Of a stretch of 64,000 nucleotides of DNA, positions 60,823 to 64,000 are shown piece by piece. The stretch covers positions 62,001-126,000 of the forward strand of contig NZ_JALKBD010000006.1 in assembly GCF_023015905.1 (NCBI RefSeq), given 5' to 3'. The notes beneath the pieces are model-generated. The model was not told the origin of the DNA, made no database searches, and saw only the letters and a program-made list of their open reading frames with translations. The translations under genes and the position numbers were made by a program. How positions within the stretch are numbered: position 1 is the first letter of the stretch; every line of letters begins with the position of its first letter. Source of the stretch: Arenibacter sp. F20364 (lineage in GTDB: Bacteria; Bacteroidota; Bacteroidia; Flavobacteriales; Flavobacteriaceae).

Positions 60823-60960
60823 TTTTTAAAAATTATTTTAAGGTATCCGTTTCAAAATCAGATCAGGAAATAGGTCTTTGCAGGTGCCAAAACCGCTCCC
60901 TGGACAAACCTAAGGCCAAAGCTCAAAATAGGATTTCTCATTTTGATCTTTTTCTTGCTT

Positions 60961-60990
60961 ATTTCGATCAAGATAGAGAGAAGTCGAAAT
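60961..60990. repeat. REP-like inverted repeat between sulfatase genes
   Basis: ATTTCGA (60961-60967) and TCGAAAT (60984-60990) flank a GAGAGAAG-rich loop and lie just after the stop of the sulfatase gene (60993 on the minus strand). The AGTCGAAAT part matches the GTCGAAG-type repeats near 15550. It may also weaken read-through. Confidence 0.5.
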
Positions 60991-60992
60991 GT

Positions 60993-62576
60993 TTAGGATT
61001 TCACCCATGAGGGCAAATCCCAATTCTCCTTGACATATTCCTGAGGTATGCCGGGTGTTGTTCTTCCGTCCTTAATAATCTTGGTTATTTTTTTGGTAAG
61101 CCTTTTCACCACCTCGGGCTGTGCAAAATAGAGGTTGGTAGTTTCACTTGGATCTACATCCATATTATAAAGTTCAAATACGGCTTCCCCTTCTTTGAGC
61201 TGAATGAATCTTGGTTCCAAGGATCCCCCTGAACCACGGAGCATATTCAATTTCCATTTTCCATCACGAATGGCAAAATGACCCGTTACGGAATGATGGA
61301 TTACCGGTCCCCTAACCGCTTTATCATAATCTTTTCCTTGTAAAATAGGCAGCAGACTGTAACTGTCCTCCCCGGCATTATCCGGAAGTCTAACTCCAAT
61401 AATTTCTGCAATGGTCGCCAGATAATCGGTTTGGCAGACCGGCACATTGGTTTGCGAACCTGCTTGTATCAGTGCGGGCCAGCGCATTAGGAAAGGTACA
61501 CGGTGACCGCCTTCGTATATGTCCCGTTTTCCGCCCTTAAAATTTAAACTGCTGTAGTGCCCATATACATCGCGTTGATATACGTAATTGGTCTCGGCAC
61601 CATTATCTGAGGAAAAAATTACTAAAGTGTTATCATCAATGCCATTGGCTTTTAGGGCATCCAGCACCTGCCCCACCCTATAGTCGGTTTCTTCCATAAA
61701 ATCCCCGTAATTGCCACAATTGCTACGGCCTTGAAAATCCGGATGCGTACAATGTGGTAAATGCGGACTGTTCAATGGTAGGTACAAAAAGAAAGGCTTG
61801 CCATTTTTTGCCTCCTGGGCAGATTCACCTATATACTCCACTGCCTTGTTGGCCAAGGTTTCGAGGACCAGTTCATCGTTGAAGGAGGGAGCCACCTCTA
61901 CCCAACCAGTTCCGCCTTCCTTTTCATAAGGAGGGGTCATTCTATAGGGCTGAGGATTAATACTATCGCTATACGTTCTTGGGTTGGGATCCGCTTTCTT
62001 TTTTGTCCATAACACCGGAGGATCCAAAACCCTATCATTTTCCAAATAGGTAAGAATACCATAGTTCATAGAGGCGGGAATACCGAAAAAATAGTCGAAC
62101 CCTTTTTCAATTGGGCCATCACTAAAGGGTTTGGACCAGTCACGATCCTTGCCCAAACTGCCTTCGAACTCCATTTGTAGATGCCACTTGCCGACCATGG
62201 CAGTTTTATAGCCATTATCCCTTAACAAAGAGGCAATTGACATCCTATCCTTCTCTATCAAACAGGGGCCATCGGCTACAAGAACTCCTTTTTTTAGGGA
62301 AGTCCTCCAACTATATCGCCCAGTCAACAAGGAGTATCTAGAAGGGGTACATACGGCATCACTACTATGTCCGTCCGTAAAAATTATACCCTCATTGGCC
62401 AATTTATCCATATTGGGAGTTCTAAATTGAGCATCAGGGTTTAGTGCGGCCACATCCCCATAACCTTGGTCATCGGTATAAATGATAACAATATTTGGTT
62501 TTTGAATACTCTGAGCTACTGTAGCTATTGAAAATAACAGCAATAAAACTCTAAGATTCAGTTTGAATAAATTCAT
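60993..62576 (-). CDS. S1-family sulfatase (arylsulfatase A-like), secreted
   Basis: The 527-residue protein has a signal peptide (1-21, ending VAQ). The signature is CTPSRYSLLTG with Cys76. YTDDQGYGD holds the metal Asp pair and FSSDNGAE follows. KGVLVADGPCLIEKDRMSIASLL and CTHPDFQGRSNCGNYGDF inserts are typical of long arylsulfatase A-type S1 enzymes. It lies 30 bases after the SGNH esterase gene and is likely co-transcribed with it, which links desulfation and deacylation. Confidence 0.94.
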   Translation of the reverse strand: MNLFKLNLRVLLLLFSIATVAQSIQKPNIVIIYTDDQGYGDVAALNPDAQFRTPNMDKLANEGIIFTDGHSSDAVCTPSRYSLLTGRYSWRTSLKKGVLVADGPCLIEKDRMSIASLLRDNGYKTAMVGKWHLQMEFEGSLGKDRDWSKPFSDGPIEKGFDYFFGIPASMNYGILTYLENDRVLDPPVLWTKKKADPNPRTYSDSINPQPYRMTPPYEKEGGTGWVEVAPSFNDELVLETLANKAVEYIGESAQEAKNGKPFFLYLPLNSPHLPHCTHPDFQGRSNCGNYGDFMEETDYRVGQVLDALKANGIDDNTLVIFSSDNGAETNYVYQRDVYGHYSSLNFKGGKRDIYEGGHRVPFLMRWPALIQAGSQTNVPVCQTDYLATIAEIIGVRLPDNAGEDSYSLLPILQGKDYDKAVRGPVIHHSVTGHFAIRDGKWKLNMLRGSGGSLEPRFIQLKEGEAVFELYNMDVDPSETTNLYFAQPEVVKRLTKKITKIIKDGRTTPGIPQEYVKENWDLPSWVKS

Positions 62577-62606
62577 GATCTCTTTTTAGATTAATTCTTA
62601 TAATAT

Positions 62607-64000
62607 TTATTCATCGGTAGGAATTTCATTATCCGTTCTAAAGGGATAGGCAGGCAAGTCCGCAGCATTGACCAAATTTACGTCGGGTTTTCCGGCAAAG
62701 GCATATCTAACATATACAGGATTCTTAATAGCATCATTGGACAGCACTACCGTTTCCCCAACAATTTTTGATTCTGCCTTATGCCATTGCATAGACTCGT
62801 CCGCAATCCAAAAACCTCTAGGGTCTTTTTGATCAATAGTCTTTAGACCTTGGGCATTATTAAAATGAATTACCAGCTCATTATCTTCTGCTTTTACCTG
62901 ATCTAAAACTGGCCCTTCTGCAACAATGTCCTTATCAAGGGTATGTTTTTGGGCAAGTAATGCCAATCTTTTGCCAATGGGAAGTTTGTCCTTGGGGTGC
63001 ACGTCTGTTTCATCACCAAGATCAATGGTATTGACAACACTGGTGTAAGGAAGGTCCAGCACTTTTTGTTGCGACTCCCGCATCCAAGCCCAAGACATAG
63101 CAGTAGGACTCTTGGAATCGATATCCGGGTTATTATTGGTTCCTTTTCCATAACCAGGAAGCATTACTACGGAGAAATGCATCTTCTTGTTTTTCCATTC
63201 CTTTCTATACCGCTTTACCCAAGATTGAAGCACATCGCCATATTCTTTCATCCCTATCACCCTATGGTACCAATTGTCCTCGTTTACCATAGGCACTCCG
63301 GAATAGTAACGTGTATTTCGTTCCCCTTGGTACCAAACCAAGCCTCTACACGCATAAGGAGCCAAAGGCTTCATCATGGCATTATAAAGTATATTGGGCT
63401 GCCTACGCATAAAAATATCCTCTTTCGTTGTCCTCTCTTCGCCACTGGAAAGGGCCTTGTTGATTCTATTGCGAGTTTCGGTATCCGCATCCAAGTCATT
63501 CATAATATCCTTAAAATAAGGAAACTCTTCGGCCATATCACGTGGCATCCAAGCTTCAAGGGAAGAACTGCCCCAGGAAGCATGTATTATTCCAATAGGA
63601 ATGTCTTCTGCCTTTTCAAGGAAGTACGCAAAACCAAATGCCACCGCACTGCTCGGAGGTATATCTACCCATTTTCCGCTTACATTGTCTTCCTCCTTAA
63701 AGGAAACGGTCCTTTTTACTTCAAAACTTTTAATGTTTTTGGCGGAGGATAACAGCGCGTCAACTTCCGGTGCATTGGATACGGCAAATTGCATATTGGA
63801 TTGTCCGGAGCATATCCATACTTCACCAACTACTACATTGGATAATACTATTTCCGTATTTCCGGTAATTGTCATTTCCCTGGGTGTTTTCGACGCCTCC
63901 AATGGTGCTAATACAACCATCCATTTACCATCTTTCCCAGTTCTTGTTGTGACACTTTGGCCAGCAAATTTCACCCTTATTTTTTCCTTAGGGGATGCAA
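62607..64000 (-). CDS. Sialate O-acetylesterase-type SGNH hydrolase, 5' part beyond window
   Basis: The frame is open to the window edge: codons before the GTG at 63974 read ASPKEKIRVKF, the usual first strand of the family, so the true start lies outside. The SGNH core has ICSGQSNMQF with the catalytic Ser, then HASWGSSSLEAWMPRDM and VWYQGERN. The distal Asp/His is in the NTIDLGDETDVHPKDK stretch with DVHP. Such enzymes remove acetyl groups from sialic acids, xylan or other glycans. The location beside sulfatases suggests deacylation of the same chain. Confidence 0.93.
   Translation of the reverse strand, partial: ASPKEKIRVKFAGQSVTTRTGKDGKWMVVLAPLEASKTPREMTITGNTEIVLSNVVVGEVWICSGQSNMQFAVSNAPEVDALLSSAKNIKSFEVKRTVSFKEEDNVSGKWVDIPPSSAVAFGFAYFLEKAEDIPIGIIHASWGSSSLEAWMPRDMAEEFPYFKDIMNDLDADTETRNRINKALSSGEERTTKEDIFMRRQPNILYNAMMKPLAPYACRGLVWYQGERNTRYYSGVPMVNEDNWYHRVIGMKEYGDVLQSWVKRYRKEWKNKKMHFSVVMLPGYGKGTNNNPDIDSKSPTAMSWAWMRESQQKVLDLPYTSVVNTIDLGDETDVHPKDKLPIGKRLALLAQKHTLDKDIVAEGPVLDQVKAEDNELVIHFNNAQGLKTIDQKDPRGFWIADESMQWHKAESKIVGETVVLSNDAIKNPVYVRYAFAGKPDVNLVNAADLPAYPFRTDNEIPTDE

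Noticed and set aside
62997-63752. 251-codon plus-strand frame opposite the SGNH esterase
   Set aside because: The minus frame has the GQSNMQF active site. The plus frame has no recognisable domain.

Overview
The window looks like chromosome of a marine member of the Bacteroidota, most likely Flavobacteriaceae. It has a SusC/SusD pair, many Sec or lipoprotein leaders with the Cys placed as is usual in Bacteroidota, -7 boxes of the TAnnTTTG type, low GC, four S1 sulfatases and small DUF families common in flavobacteria (DUF6799, DUF2202, DUF3365). No rRNA, tRNA, CRISPR array, integrase or transposase was seen.

Layout. (1) 1-345 is the 5' part of a planctomycete-type cytochrome c lipoprotein gene. 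(2) 675-14724 is a carbohydrate locus. A minus-strand operon (Na+ symporter, two tiny membrane proteins, amino-sugar-type GH2, AHBA-synthase-like DegT aminotransferase, GDPD, Gfo/Idh dehydrogenase, HAD phosphatase) diverges from susC-susD. The DegT, Gfo/Idh and HAD genes are the same three enzyme types that build kanosamine in the Rif and Ntd pathways, so I infer a 3-amino-sugar locus. (3) 14936-26065 and 37411-39153 hold a tripartite RND pump with a DUF2892 protein, a sulfide:quinone-reductase-like flavoprotein, a rhodanese, a CxxC metal-binding protein, a DUF3365 cytochrome and two stress-type small-protein genes. Five of their transcription units carry a GTAAC-N4-GTTAC-like Crp/Fnr-type palindrome upstream, which suggests one regulon. 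(4) 26235-37133 is a long minus-strand run: TetR, TolC, HlyD, two small genes, two ABC ATPases, two ABC-2 permeases, then a LOG-family protein, an OMPLA-like outer-membrane protein, an ATP-cone/restriction-endonuclease fusion and an orphan Pycsar-type membrane effector.

(5) 39642-63974 onward is a second catabolic region with no SusC/D inside the window. A plus-strand operon encodes an unrecognised secreted protein, an FGE-fold protein without catalytic Cys, a GH67N-type glycosidase, two DapA-family aldolases and a Gfo/Idh enzyme. A minus-strand operon encodes an exported lactonase, exported RidA-like and RraA-like proteins, an NTF2-fold lipoprotein, a BASS symporter and a beta-propeller cytochrome c. 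GH88, four S1 sulfatases, a DUF6250-like protein and a sialate-O-acetylesterase-type SGNH esterase follow. Together they fit dismantling of a sulfated, acylated, uronic-acid-containing polysaccharide, with part of the sugar-acid chemistry perhaps outside the cytoplasm.

The only transcription factor encoded here is the TetR at 36531-37133, and no sulfatase maturase (anSME) is present. The PUL regulators, the Crp/Fnr-type protein and the maturase must lie elsewhere.
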